A DNA stretch of 14,173 nt from Pseudomonadota bacterium (GCA_023425455.1 JAFACP010000383.1:1-14173), one strand, 5' to 3'. Shown: positions 6,497 to 13,561, counted from the first letter of the stretch. Numbers and translations are program-made. Notes: a model not told the origin generated them from the letters alone.

Positions 6497-7233
6497 AACT
6501 GACCCCCAATTTTTACCGTGACCGTGTCTGCCTGAACGTACTGGCTGGCTCAAAAGCCAATGCCAGTGCCATTTACGAAGCGGCGGAAGGCCACGTACTG
6601 GTGGGCGTGCTCTCCAAAAATTATCCCGACGTCGCCTCAGCGGTGGCCGATATGCGCGAGTACGCGGCGCTGATTGATAACGCGCTCTCCGTTGGGCTGG
6701 GCGCGGGCGACCCGAACCAGTCGGCGATGGTCAGCGAAATCTCCCGCCAGGTGCAGCCGCAGCACGTCAACCAGGTCTTTACCGGCGTTGCCACCAGCCG
6801 TGCGCTGTTGGGGCAGAACGACTCGGTGGTGAACGGTCTGGTGTCGCCAACCGGTACGGTCGGGATGGTCAAAATCTCGACCGGACCGTTGAGCAGCGCG
6901 GCACCCGACGGTATTGTCCCGGTGGAGACGGCAATCGCCCTGCTGAAAGATTTCGGCGGCAGCTCGATCAAATACTTCCCGATGGGCGGGCTGGCCTGCC
7001 GTGACGAATATCAGGCGGTGGCGGAAGCTTGCGCCCGCCATGATTTCTGGCTGGAGCCAACGGGGGGGATCGATCTGGAAAACTATGAAGCGATCCTGCA
7101 GATCGCGCTGGATGCCGGGGTGAGCAAAATCATCCCGCATATCTACAGTTCAATTATCGATAAAGCCAGCGGCGACACGCGTCCGGACGATGTCCGCACG
7201 CTGCTGGCGATGACCAAAGCGCTGGTTAAGTAA
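6493..7233 (+). CDS. dgaF: DgaF-family KDGP aldolase
   Basis: A 246-residue cytoplasmic TIM-barrel aldolase of the DgaF (EF_0839-type) family. The expected reaction is cleavage of 2-keto-3-deoxygluconate 6-phosphate to pyruvate and glyceraldehyde 3-phosphate. Lys160 in SIKYFPMGG resembles the Schiff-base lysine block (KFFP) of classical KDPG aldolase; Lys127 in GMVKISTGP is another conserved-looking lysine. The phosphate-binding type loop EPTGGID is at 188-194. It overlaps dgaE by 4 bp (ATGA), indicating translational coupling. After its stop comes a GC-rich hairpin repeat (7247-7267) and then the lactonase gene, so transcription may partly stop or be processed there. The assignment to the family is firm; the natural substrate depends on what the upstream enzymes supply. 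Confidence 0.88.
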   Translation: MKLTPNFYRDRVCLNVLAGSKANASAIYEAAEGHVLVGVLSKNYPDVASAVADMREYAALIDNALSVGLGAGDPNQSAMVSEISRQVQPQHVNQVFTGVATSRALLGQNDSVVNGLVSPTGTVGMVKISTGPLSSAAPDGIVPVETAIALLKDFGGSSIKYFPMGGLACRDEYQAVAEACARHDFWLEPTGGIDLENYEAILQIALDAGVSKIIPHIYSSIIDKASGDTRPDDVRTLLAMTKALVK

Positions 7234-7246
7234 TCCCTCACCTTAA

Positions 7247-7267
7247 CCCTCTCCCGCCGGGAGAGGG
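7247..7267. repeat. Palindromic CCCTCTCCC repeat after dgaF
   Basis: Nine-base-pair stem CCCTCTCCC / GGGAGAGGG with a GCC loop, preceded by CCCTCACCTTAA (7235-7246). This is a widespread intergenic palindrome of Enterobacter and Klebsiella genomes. It lacks a T-run, so it is likely an mRNA stabiliser or weak terminator. A degenerate copy is at 11031-11053. Confidence 0.7.
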
Positions 7268-7287
7268 GTTGCCCGTCAGGAGCCACC

Positions 7288-8430
7288 ATGCACACACGTA
7301 ACCTGCTTGTCGCTTCACTCTCATTACTGGCCACCTCCGCCCTCGCACAGACGCAGTTCGCCTGGGTGGGAACCTATAACCCCAACGGCGAAGGGCTGTA
7401 TCGCTTTACCGTCGATCCGCACAGCGGATCGCTGGCGAACAAGACGCTGGTCAGCCAGCTGCCGAACGCCGCGCAGCTTACCGTTTCACAGGACGGCAAG
7501 ACGCTCTATCTGGCGAGCGAAGTCGGGGAGGGGGTGGTGCAGGCGCTGCGGGTCGGGCATCACGGTGAGCTGACTGCCCTTAACCAGGTCTCCTCCGGCG
7601 GCGCCGGGCCGGTGTATCTCTCGCTGACGCCGAACGGCCGACATCTGCTGGTGGCCAACTACGTCAGCGGTTCGATTGCGGTCCTGCCGGTCAACGCCGA
7701 TGGCAGCCTCGGCGCAGCGACGGACAGCCATCAGGATCGGGGCGACGCGGGCGCTGCAAAACCGCAGGCGGCGGTGGAAGGCAGTTTTGCCATTAGCGAT
7801 CATAACGGCCCCCACGCGCATATGATCGCCGCCGATCCGACCGGCAAGTTCGTCTTCTCCACCGATCTGGGGCTGGATCGTATCTATCAGTACCGGCTTG
7901 ACGATCTGAGCGGCAAGCTGACCCCGAACGATCCGCCGTTTATCCGCGCCTCGTCAGAAGGGGCCGGGCCGCGCCACTTCGTCTTTTCGCCAAAAGGCGA
8001 TGCCCTGTGGCTGATTAACGAGGAGGCGTCTACGCTAACGCATTACAGGCTGGATGCCGAAGGGCGGTTGACCGAAGGCAAAACCGTCTCCGCGCTGCCG
8101 GAAGGCTACAAAGGCACCAGTTTTGCCGCCGGGCTGGCGTTAAGTGAGGATGGAAAACAGCTGTATGTGGCTAACCGTTTGCATAACAGCATCGGGCACT
8201 TTACCGTAACCGCCGATGGCACGCTGACGCATCGGGACGATGTCTGGACGCGGGGGGATTATCCGCGCACCCTGACCCTGGATAAGCAGGGGCGCTGGCT
8301 GTACGTGATGAACCAGCGCAGCGATAACATCACCCGCTTCCGCGTCGGGCAGGACGGTAAACTGAGCTTCGAGCCGGACTACACGGCGGTCGGCAGTCCA
8401 TCCCAGATGGTTATTTCACCCGGGCCCTGA
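7288..8430 (+). CDS. Exported seven-bladed beta-propeller lactonase
   Basis: A 380-residue protein of the lactonase/6-phosphogluconolactonase propeller family (PF10282). Residues 1-20 are a Sec signal peptide ending in ALA before QTQF, so unlike cytoplasmic Pgl of E. coli (about 331 residues) it should act in the periplasm. Family blocks are visible: WVGTYNPNGEGLY (26-38), GPHAHMIAADPTG (174-186, with His176 and His178), GAGPRH (225-230) and several WLY/YVANR strand repeats. CAGGAG at 7278-7283 precedes ATG 7288. It lies 54 bp after dgaF across a hairpin repeat and 19 bp before the regulator, so it is probably part of the operon. In context it may open the lactone of a sugar acid before uptake. 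A non-enzymatic propeller role cannot be excluded. Confidence 0.85.
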   Translation: MHTRNLLVASLSLLATSALAQTQFAWVGTYNPNGEGLYRFTVDPHSGSLANKTLVSQLPNAAQLTVSQDGKTLYLASEVGEGVVQALRVGHHGELTALNQVSSGGAGPVYLSLTPNGRHLLVANYVSGSIAVLPVNADGSLGAATDSHQDRGDAGAAKPQAAVEGSFAISDHNGPHAHMIAADPTGKFVFSTDLGLDRIYQYRLDDLSGKLTPNDPPFIRASSEGAGPRHFVFSPKGDALWLINEEASTLTHYRLDAEGRLTEGKTVSALPEGYKGTSFAAGLALSEDGKQLYVANRLHNSIGHFTVTADGTLTHRDDVWTRGDYPRTLTLDKQGRWLYVMNQRSDNITRFRVGQDGKLSFEPDYTAVGSPSQMVISPGP

Positions 8431-8449
8431 GCCATAAGAGGATTACAAC

Positions 8450-10360
8450 GTGCGATTCCCGAACCAACGTTTAGCGCAACTTTTCGACCTGTTGCAAAAC
8501 GAAACGCTGCCGCAGGATGAACTGGCGCAGCGGCTATCGGTCTCCACGCGTACCGTTCGGGCCGACATCAATGCACTGAATGCGTTACTGGCAAACCACG
8601 GCGCGCAGTTTGTCATGAGCCGCGGCAATGGCTACCAGCTTAAAATTGACGACGCGGCGCGTTATCAGCAGCTGCAGGACGCCCACCCGCGCGCGCTGCG
8701 CATTCCCCGCACAGGGAGCGAACGGGTCCATTATCTGGTGGTGCGTTTTCTCACCGCCGCCTTTTCTCTCAAGCTTGAGGATCTGGCGGACGAGTGGTTC
8801 GTCAGCCGCGCCACGCTGCAGAGCGACATGGTGGAAGTGCGCGAGTGGTTCCACCGCTATAACCTGACGCTGGAAACCCGCCCGCGCCACGGCATGAAGC
8901 TGTTTGGCAGCGAAATGGCAACCCGCTCCTGTCTGACGGATTTACTCTGGGAGCTGGCGCAGCAGGACAGCCTGAACCCGCTGGTGACCGAGGTGGCGCT
9001 CAACGCGGGTGTGCCTGAGCAGATGGTGACGGTGCTTCACGAGGTGCTGACGCGCCACCACATTCGCCTCACCGACGAAGGTGAGCTGTTTCTGCGCCTG
9101 TACTGCGCGGTCTCCGTTCGCCGCATCAGCGAAGGGTATCCGCTGCCCGAGTTCCACGCCGAAGATGTGGCCGAGAACGTGCGGGAAGCCGCGAAAGATA
9201 TTGCGGTGACCATTCAACAGCTGGCGGGCAAAACGCTGTCGCCTTCGGAAGAGAGCTGGCTGTGCGTGCACATTGCCGCGCGTCAGATCCAGGAAATTGC
9301 CCCGAGCGCCATCAATGCGGACGATGATGAAACGCTGGTCAATTACATTCTGCGCTACATCAACACCCACTATAACTACAACCTGCTCAGCGATACCCAG
9401 CTGCATGCGGATCTGCTGACCCACATTAAGACCATGATCACCCGGGTGCGCTATCAGATAATGATCCCCAACCCGCTGCTGGACAACATCAAGCAGCACT
9501 ATCCGATGGCCTGGGATATGACCCTGGCGGCGGTGTCAAACTGGGGAAAATACACGCCGTATGTGATCAGCGAAAACGAGATTGGCTTCCTGGTGCTGCA
9601 TATTGGCGTCGGGCTGGAGCGTCACTACAACATTGGCTACCAGCGCCAGCCGCGGGTGTTGCTGGTGTGCGACGCGGGCAACGCGATGGTGCGGATGATT
9701 GAGGCGGTGCTGCAGCGCAAATATCCGCAGATCGAGGTGACGCGCACTCTTACCCTGCGCGAGTACGAACTGGCGGAGAGCCTCAGCGAAGACTTTGTGA
9801 TCTCAACCGCCCGCATCAGCGAAAAGTCGAAACCGGTGGTGATGATCGCCCCGTTCCCCACCGACTATCAGCTGGAGCAGATTGGCAAGCTGGTGCTGGT
9901 GGATCGCACCCGTCCGTGGATGCTGGATAAATACTTCGACGCCGCCCATTTTCGCATTATCGACACCCCGGTCGATCGGCAGACCCTGTTCCGCGAACTG
10001 TGCGAGCAGCTTGAGGCGGAGGGGTTTGTGGGGGCGGAGTTCCTCGACTCCGTTGTTGAACGTGAAGCGATCGTCAGCACCATGCTTGGCGACGGCATCG
10101 CGCTGCCGCACTCCCTCGGACTGCTGGCGCAAAAAACCTTGGTCTATACGGTGCTGGCGCCGCAGGGCATCACCTGGGGAGATGAAACCGCGCACGTGAT
10201 TTTCCTGCTCGCCATCAGCAAAAGCGAGTATGAAGAGGCGATGGCCATCTACGATATTTTCGTCACCTTCCTGCGCGAGCGTGCCGTGACGCGGCTCTGC
10301 GGCTGCGGGAATTTTGCTGAATTTAAGGCGGTGGCGATGGAGAGTGTAAGCCGGTTTTGA
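8450..10360 (+). CDS. BglG/MtlR-type PRD transcription regulator with EIIB and EIIA domains
   Basis: A 636-residue cytoplasmic regulator. Domains: HTH at about 5-50 (QDELAQRLSVSTRTVRADI), an Mga-like helical region at about 85-180, PRD1 (190-285), PRD2 (295-395), a Gat-type EIIB-like domain (400-490) with Cys407 in VCDAGNA, and an EIIA-like domain (505-636) with His554 in GIALPHS. PRD2 keeps both histidines (His325, His384). PRD1 keeps His274, but its first-histidine position reads LYCAV (Tyr218-Cys219), so one phosphorylation site seems lost. With an HTH it should bind DNA as an activator rather than RNA as an antiterminator. The start is GTG 8450, with AAGAGGA at 8436-8442. It is the last operon gene and likely controls the promoter near 1583-1750. 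This differs from Salmonella DgaR, a sigma-54-dependent LevR-type activator. Confidence 0.88.
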   Translation: MRFPNQRLAQLFDLLQNETLPQDELAQRLSVSTRTVRADINALNALLANHGAQFVMSRGNGYQLKIDDAARYQQLQDAHPRALRIPRTGSERVHYLVVRFLTAAFSLKLEDLADEWFVSRATLQSDMVEVREWFHRYNLTLETRPRHGMKLFGSEMATRSCLTDLLWELAQQDSLNPLVTEVALNAGVPEQMVTVLHEVLTRHHIRLTDEGELFLRLYCAVSVRRISEGYPLPEFHAEDVAENVREAAKDIAVTIQQLAGKTLSPSEESWLCVHIAARQIQEIAPSAINADDDETLVNYILRYINTHYNYNLLSDTQLHADLLTHIKTMITRVRYQIMIPNPLLDNIKQHYPMAWDMTLAAVSNWGKYTPYVISENEIGFLVLHIGVGLERHYNIGYQRQPRVLLVCDAGNAMVRMIEAVLQRKYPQIEVTRTLTLREYELAESLSEDFVISTARISEKSKPVVMIAPFPTDYQLEQIGKLVLVDRTRPWMLDKYFDAAHFRIIDTPVDRQTLFRELCEQLEAEGFVGAEFLDSVVEREAIVSTMLGDGIALPHSLGLLAQKTLVYTVLAPQGITWGDETAHVIFLLAISKSEYEEAMAIYDIFVTFLRERAVTRLCGCGNFAEFKAVAMESVSRF

Positions 10361-10400
10361 CGGGGTATCCGGCGTTGTCATCGGGAAAGACGCGCAATCG

Positions 10401-10428
10401 GCCGTTTATCATGACGTCGGTAAACGGC
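10401..10428. terminator. Stem-loop between convergent operons
   Basis: Perfect 8-bp stem GCCGTTTA / TAAACGGC with a 12-nt loop, midway between the regulator stop (10360) and the nrdG stop (10437). It could end transcription from both sides, but neither side has a strong T-run. Confidence 0.5.
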
Positions 10429-10436
10429 TATCGCCT

Positions 10437-10901
10437 TCAGCGCAGATGATGCACAACCTGGTTGCTGCTGCCGCGCCAGATAAGCGCCGGGTCTTTTAAA
10501 TCCTGCACGAATTTGCCATCGACCAGCACGTTGATCAGGTTCACCACGGCCATTTGATCGGCGTTCAGCTCATCGAGCTTATAGCCCGTCCAGATCCAGA
10601 TGTCCTTCCCGGCACATTCGCTGCGAATGCGTTTTACCAGCGCAAGGATCGCCGGCACATTCTGCGGGTGGAGCGGATCGCCGCCGGAGAGCGAAATGCC
10701 CTGACGCCGGATGCGGGTGTCGTTCAGATCGTTGATGATGCGATCTTCCATCTCAGCGGTGAACGGCATGCCGGAGTTGAGCCGCCAGGTGCTTTTGTTA
10801 TAGCAGCCGGGGCACTCGTGAACGCAGCCTGAGACAAACAGGGTGCAGCGGGTGCCGGGGCCGTTGACGATGTCGACGGGGTAGTACTGATGGTAGTTCA
10901 T
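10437..10901 (-). CDS. nrdG: Anaerobic ribonucleotide reductase activase
   Basis: A 154-residue radical-SAM enzyme, the same length as E. coli NrdG and nearly identical (MNYHQYYPVDIVNGPGTRCT to the NQVVHHLR end). The CX3CX2C cluster is complete: Cys26, Cys30 and Cys33 in SGCVHECPGCYN. SLSGGDP at about residues 69-75 is the SAM-binding glycine motif. It uses SAM and a 4Fe-4S cluster to install the glycyl radical on NrdD. The gene lies 179 bp downstream of nrdD on the same strand, separated by a degenerate palindromic repeat. It is transcribed toward the inserted operon, from which it is separated by a stem-loop. Confidence 0.97.
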   Translation of the reverse strand: MNYHQYYPVDIVNGPGTRCTLFVSGCVHECPGCYNKSTWRLNSGMPFTAEMEDRIINDLNDTRIRRQGISLSGGDPLHPQNVPAILALVKRIRSECAGKDIWIWTGYKLDELNADQMAVVNLINVLVDGKFVQDLKDPALIWRGSSNQVVHHLR

Positions 10902-11030
10902 TGTCGCTTCTCAATTGACGCCATTACCGCGCAGGCTGCACTCGCTTACCCGGGTCACTGAGTTATCCGCTCCCCGGAGCGATTTGCCTGGCGGCGTGTT
11001 CTGGCGGTGAAAAGTCGTGTGTCGCCTGAT

Positions 11031-11053
11031 GCCCTCTCCCTGAGGAAGAGGGC
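11031..11053. repeat. Degenerate CCCTCTCCC palindrome between nrdD and nrdG
   Basis: GCCCTCTCCC at 11031-11040 pairs with the sequence ending AGAGGGC at 11053, ten positions with one mismatch and a 3-nt loop. It has the same core as the repeat at 7247-7267. Between nrdD and nrdG it could stabilise the nrdD mRNA or reduce nrdG expression. Confidence 0.6.
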
Positions 11054-11080
11054 TGAGTGACGGAGAAAGCGGCTAAAAAC

Positions 11081-13219
11081 TTAACCGATCTGCCCATTCC
11101 CCAGATGCTTCACGCGGCGCTTCACCTCTTCCTGCTTACCGGCGTTAAACGGACGTGCGTCCGGGCTGCCGAGATAACCGCACACCCGGCGGGTAACGGA
11201 GACGCGGGCGGCGTCATGATTGCCGCATTTCGGACAGGTAAAGCCTTTGCTGGTGCACGCGAACTCGCCGGTAAAGCCGCACTCGTAACACTCGTCGATA
11301 GGGGTGTTGGTGCCGTAATACGGCACGTGCTGGTAGCTGTAGTCCCACACATCTTCCAGCGCCTTCAGGTTGTGCTGAATGTTCGGGTATTCGCCGTAGC
11401 AGATAAAGCCGCCGTTGGTGACCGGCGGATAGGCCGCCTCGAAGTCGATTTTGTCGTACGGGTTAACTTTCTTCTCGACGTCGAGATGGAAGCTGTTGGT
11501 GTAGTAGCCTTTATCGGTCACCCCCTCCACAATACCGAACTCGGCGGTGTCCAGACGGCAGAAGCGATCGCACAGGTTCTCGCTCGGCGTACTGTAGAGG
11601 CTAAAGCCGTAGCCGGTCTCCTCTTTCCACTGATCCACCGCGTCACGCAGGCGCTGGACGATGGCGACGCCTTTCTCGCGCAGGGCGTCACTGTCGTATA
11701 CGTGCTGGTTGCCAAACAGCGCGTTGATGGTTTCATGGATGCCGATATAGCCCAGAGAGATGGAGGCGCGGCCGTTTTTGAAGATCTCCGACACGTCATC
11801 GTCCGCTTTCAGACGCACGCCGCAGGCCCCTTCCATATAGAGGATCGGTGCCACGCGGGCCTTCACCCCTTCAAGGCGGGCGATGCGGGTCATCAGCGCT
11901 TTACGCGCCAGCTGCAGGCGTTCGTCCAGCAGTTGCCAGAAGGCCGCTTCATCGCCGTGGGCCTCCAGTGCGATGCGCGGCAGGTTAAGGCTGATCACCC
12001 CGAGATTGTTACGTCCATCGTGGATCTGCTCGCCGTTTTCGTCTTCATAGACGCCGAGGAAGCTGCGACAGCCCATCGGCGTTTTAAACGAGCCGGTGAC
12101 TTTCACCACCTGATCGTAGTTCAGGATATCCGGGTACATACGCTTGCTCGCGCACTCCAGCGCCAGCTGTTTGATATCGTAATTCGGATCGTCAGAGCGA
12201 TGATTCAGCCCGTCGCGAATGGCGAACACCAGTTTCGGGAACACCGCCGTTTTACGGTTTTTACCGAGGCCGGAGATACGGTTGCGCAGAATAGACTGCT
12301 GGATCAGCCGTGATTCCCAGCTGGTGCCAAGGCCAAATCCGAAGGTGACAAACGGCGTCTGGCCGTTGGCGGTATGCAGCGTGTTGACCTCATACTCGAG
12401 CGACTGGAAGGCGTCGTAGCACTCTTTTTCGGTGCGCGAATGCGCGTAGCCGTCGGCGTCCGGGATCTGCCACTCTTGCGCCGTTTTACGGTGTTTAGCG
12501 AAGCTGGCGCTGACAAACGGTGCCAGCACTTCGTCGATGCGGTTGATGGTGGTGCCGCCGTAAATATGGCTGGCAACCTGGGCGATGATCTGCGCCGTCA
12601 CCGCCGTGGCGGTGGAGATCGATTTTGGCGGCTCGATCTCGGCGTTACCCATTTTGAAGCCCTGGGTCAGCATGCCTTTCAGATCGATCAGCATGCAGTT
12701 AAACATCGGGAAGAAGGGCGAGTAATCGAGATCGTGGTAGTGGATCTCGCCGCGCTCGTGGGCGGCAACCACGTCGCGCGGCAGCAGGTGCTGGCGGGCG
12801 TAGTGTTTGGCGACGATCCCGGCCAGCAGATCGCGCTGGGTGGGGATCACTTTACTGTCTTTATTGGCATTTTCGTTGAGCAGCGCAGAGTTGGTCTGCT
12901 CCACCAGGCCGCGGATCTCCTGGTTCAGGCGACCGCGCTTCTCACGCTGTACGTCACGGTCGTGGCGATACTCAATATAGGCGCGCGCCAGCTGCTTGTA
13001 CGGGCCGGACATCAGCTGGTTCTCAACGGCGGTCTGGATCTCGCTGATATCCACCTGGCTGCGCGTGTTCATCTGGCTGCTAACGACGTCTGCGACGGTG
13101 GCGCAGTAATCTGCGTCATCGACTCCCGCTGCTTTAGCTGCACGCAGAATGGCTTCCTGGATGCGCTCTGATTTAAACGGCACTTTACAGCCATCACGCT
13201 TCATCACATGCGGTGTCAT
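11081..13219 (-). CDS. nrdD: Anaerobic ribonucleoside-triphosphate reductase, class III
   Basis: A 712-residue glycyl-radical enzyme that reduces NTPs to dNTPs without oxygen, collinear with E. coli NrdD (712 residues). The start is ATG 13219: GGAG lies six bases upstream and it gives the E. coli length; a GTG six bases further out is less likely. The N-terminal ATP-cone (about residues 3-95, HVMKRDGCKVPFKSERI) is the allosteric domain. The C-terminal zinc site is complete with Cys644, Cys647, Cys662 and Cys665, and the radical glycine is Gly681 in RRVCGYLGS. NrdG activates it. The upstream region has NrdR and FNR sites in the expected arrangement, so it should be induced without oxygen and repressed when dNTPs suffice. 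No truncation or missing catalytic residue is seen. Confidence 0.98.
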   Translation of the reverse strand: MTPHVMKRDGCKVPFKSERIQEAILRAAKAAGVDDADYCATVADVVSSQMNTRSQVDISEIQTAVENQLMSGPYKQLARAYIEYRHDRDVQREKRGRLNQEIRGLVEQTNSALLNENANKDSKVIPTQRDLLAGIVAKHYARQHLLPRDVVAAHERGEIHYHDLDYSPFFPMFNCMLIDLKGMLTQGFKMGNAEIEPPKSISTATAVTAQIIAQVASHIYGGTTINRIDEVLAPFVSASFAKHRKTAQEWQIPDADGYAHSRTEKECYDAFQSLEYEVNTLHTANGQTPFVTFGFGLGTSWESRLIQQSILRNRISGLGKNRKTAVFPKLVFAIRDGLNHRSDDPNYDIKQLALECASKRMYPDILNYDQVVKVTGSFKTPMGCRSFLGVYEDENGEQIHDGRNNLGVISLNLPRIALEAHGDEAAFWQLLDERLQLARKALMTRIARLEGVKARVAPILYMEGACGVRLKADDDVSEIFKNGRASISLGYIGIHETINALFGNQHVYDSDALREKGVAIVQRLRDAVDQWKEETGYGFSLYSTPSENLCDRFCRLDTAEFGIVEGVTDKGYYTNSFHLDVEKKVNPYDKIDFEAAYPPVTNGGFICYGEYPNIQHNLKALEDVWDYSYQHVPYYGTNTPIDECYECGFTGEFACTSKGFTCPKCGNHDAARVSVTRRVCGYLGSPDARPFNAGKQEEVKRRVKHLGNGQIG

Positions 13220-13242
13220 GATCACTCCATCTTAAAAACAGG

Positions 13243-13251
13243 TTATCCACA
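13243..13251 (+). promoter_or_regulatory. DnaA box in the nrdD leader (proximal)
   Basis: Exact TTATCCACA, 24 bp upstream of the nrdD start codon and inside the predicted 5' leader of the mRNA. It has the same orientation as the copy at 13320-13328, 77 bp away. Confidence 0.5.
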
Positions 13252-13319
13252 GAGGCAGAGAAGACTGCAGCGGGCAGATTTACTGCCAGCCCAGTCACTT
13301 CCCGCGTTCCCGACAGTTG

Positions 13320-13328
13320 TTATCCACA
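13320..13328 (+). promoter_or_regulatory. DnaA box in the nrdD leader (distal)
   Basis: Exact TTATCCACA, about 66 bp downstream of the inferred nrdD transcription start. DnaA control is known for aerobic nrdAB in E. coli; a role at this anaerobic gene is inferred from sequence only. Confidence 0.5.
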
Positions 13329-13377
13329 ATTCCGGAGAGCTGAGTCGCCGTCTTGTTGTTGGAATAGTAGACGATAA

Positions 13378-13393
13378 ATACAAGATGTTGGGT
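13378..13393 (-). promoter_or_regulatory. NrdR box, downstream member of pair
   Basis: ATACAAGATGTTGGGT matches 12 of 16 positions of the NrdR consensus as I know it (ACACwATATATwGTGT). It starts exactly 31 bp from its partner, the three-helical-turn spacing typical of NrdR. It would overlap the start of the transcript. Confidence 0.7.
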
Positions 13394-13401
13394 CGGCGTG
13401 C

Positions 13402-13407
13402 ATTTTA
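13402..13407 (-). promoter_or_regulatory. Inferred -10 element of the nrdD promoter
   Basis: TAAAAT on the minus strand, giving a transcription start near 13394-13395. This places the proximal FNR site about 33 bp upstream and the distal one about 64 bp upstream, which agrees with the arrangement I recall for E. coli nrdDG. Confidence 0.6.
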
Positions 13408-13408
13408 A

Positions 13409-13424
13409 GCGCTACATATAGTGA
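13409..13424 (-). promoter_or_regulatory. NrdR box, upstream member of pair
   Basis: GCGCTACATATAGTGA matches 12 of 16 consensus positions with the central ATAT-type core. It lies between the inferred -10 and the FNR site, so ATP-cone repressor NrdR bound here would block RNA polymerase. Confidence 0.72.
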
Positions 13425-13434
13425 TTTGCATCAA
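13421..13434. promoter_or_regulatory. FNR site, proximal
   Basis: GTGATTTGCATCAA matches TTGAT-N4-ATCAA at nine of ten core positions. Its centre (13427.5) is about 33 bp upstream of the inferred start. It overlaps the upstream NrdR box by four bases, so activator and repressor may compete. Confidence 0.7.
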
Positions 13435-13451
13435 ACATGTTTGCGATTTTT

Positions 13452-13465
13452 TTGATTCAGAACAA
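13452..13465. promoter_or_regulatory. FNR site, distal
   Basis: TTGATTCAGAACAA matches the FNR core with one mismatch. Its centre is 31 bp from the proximal site, so both lie on the same helix face. Confidence 0.65.
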
Positions 13466-13561
13466 AGTAAAAAATCGAGAGTACAGGCGACGGGCGCTGT
13501 AGCGTTTGTAAATCTGGAAAGGAAAATAATGGTTAATTATTCAACAAAAACAGCAAGGTAA

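Noticed and set aside
11057..12313. Long plus-strand open frame of 418 codons opposite nrdD, and similar frames at 12374-13171
   Set aside because: They lie antisense to highly conserved nrdD codons and show no recognisable domain; long shadow frames are common in GC-rich coding DNA.
13529..13561. Ten-codon plus-strand ORF (MVNYSTKTAR) with a good AAAGGAAAA ribosome-binding site, just before the treC terminator hairpin
   Set aside because: Too short to support without conservation; no clear plus-strand promoter, and no downstream gene in the same direction for it to control. The initiation context could be chance in AT-rich DNA.
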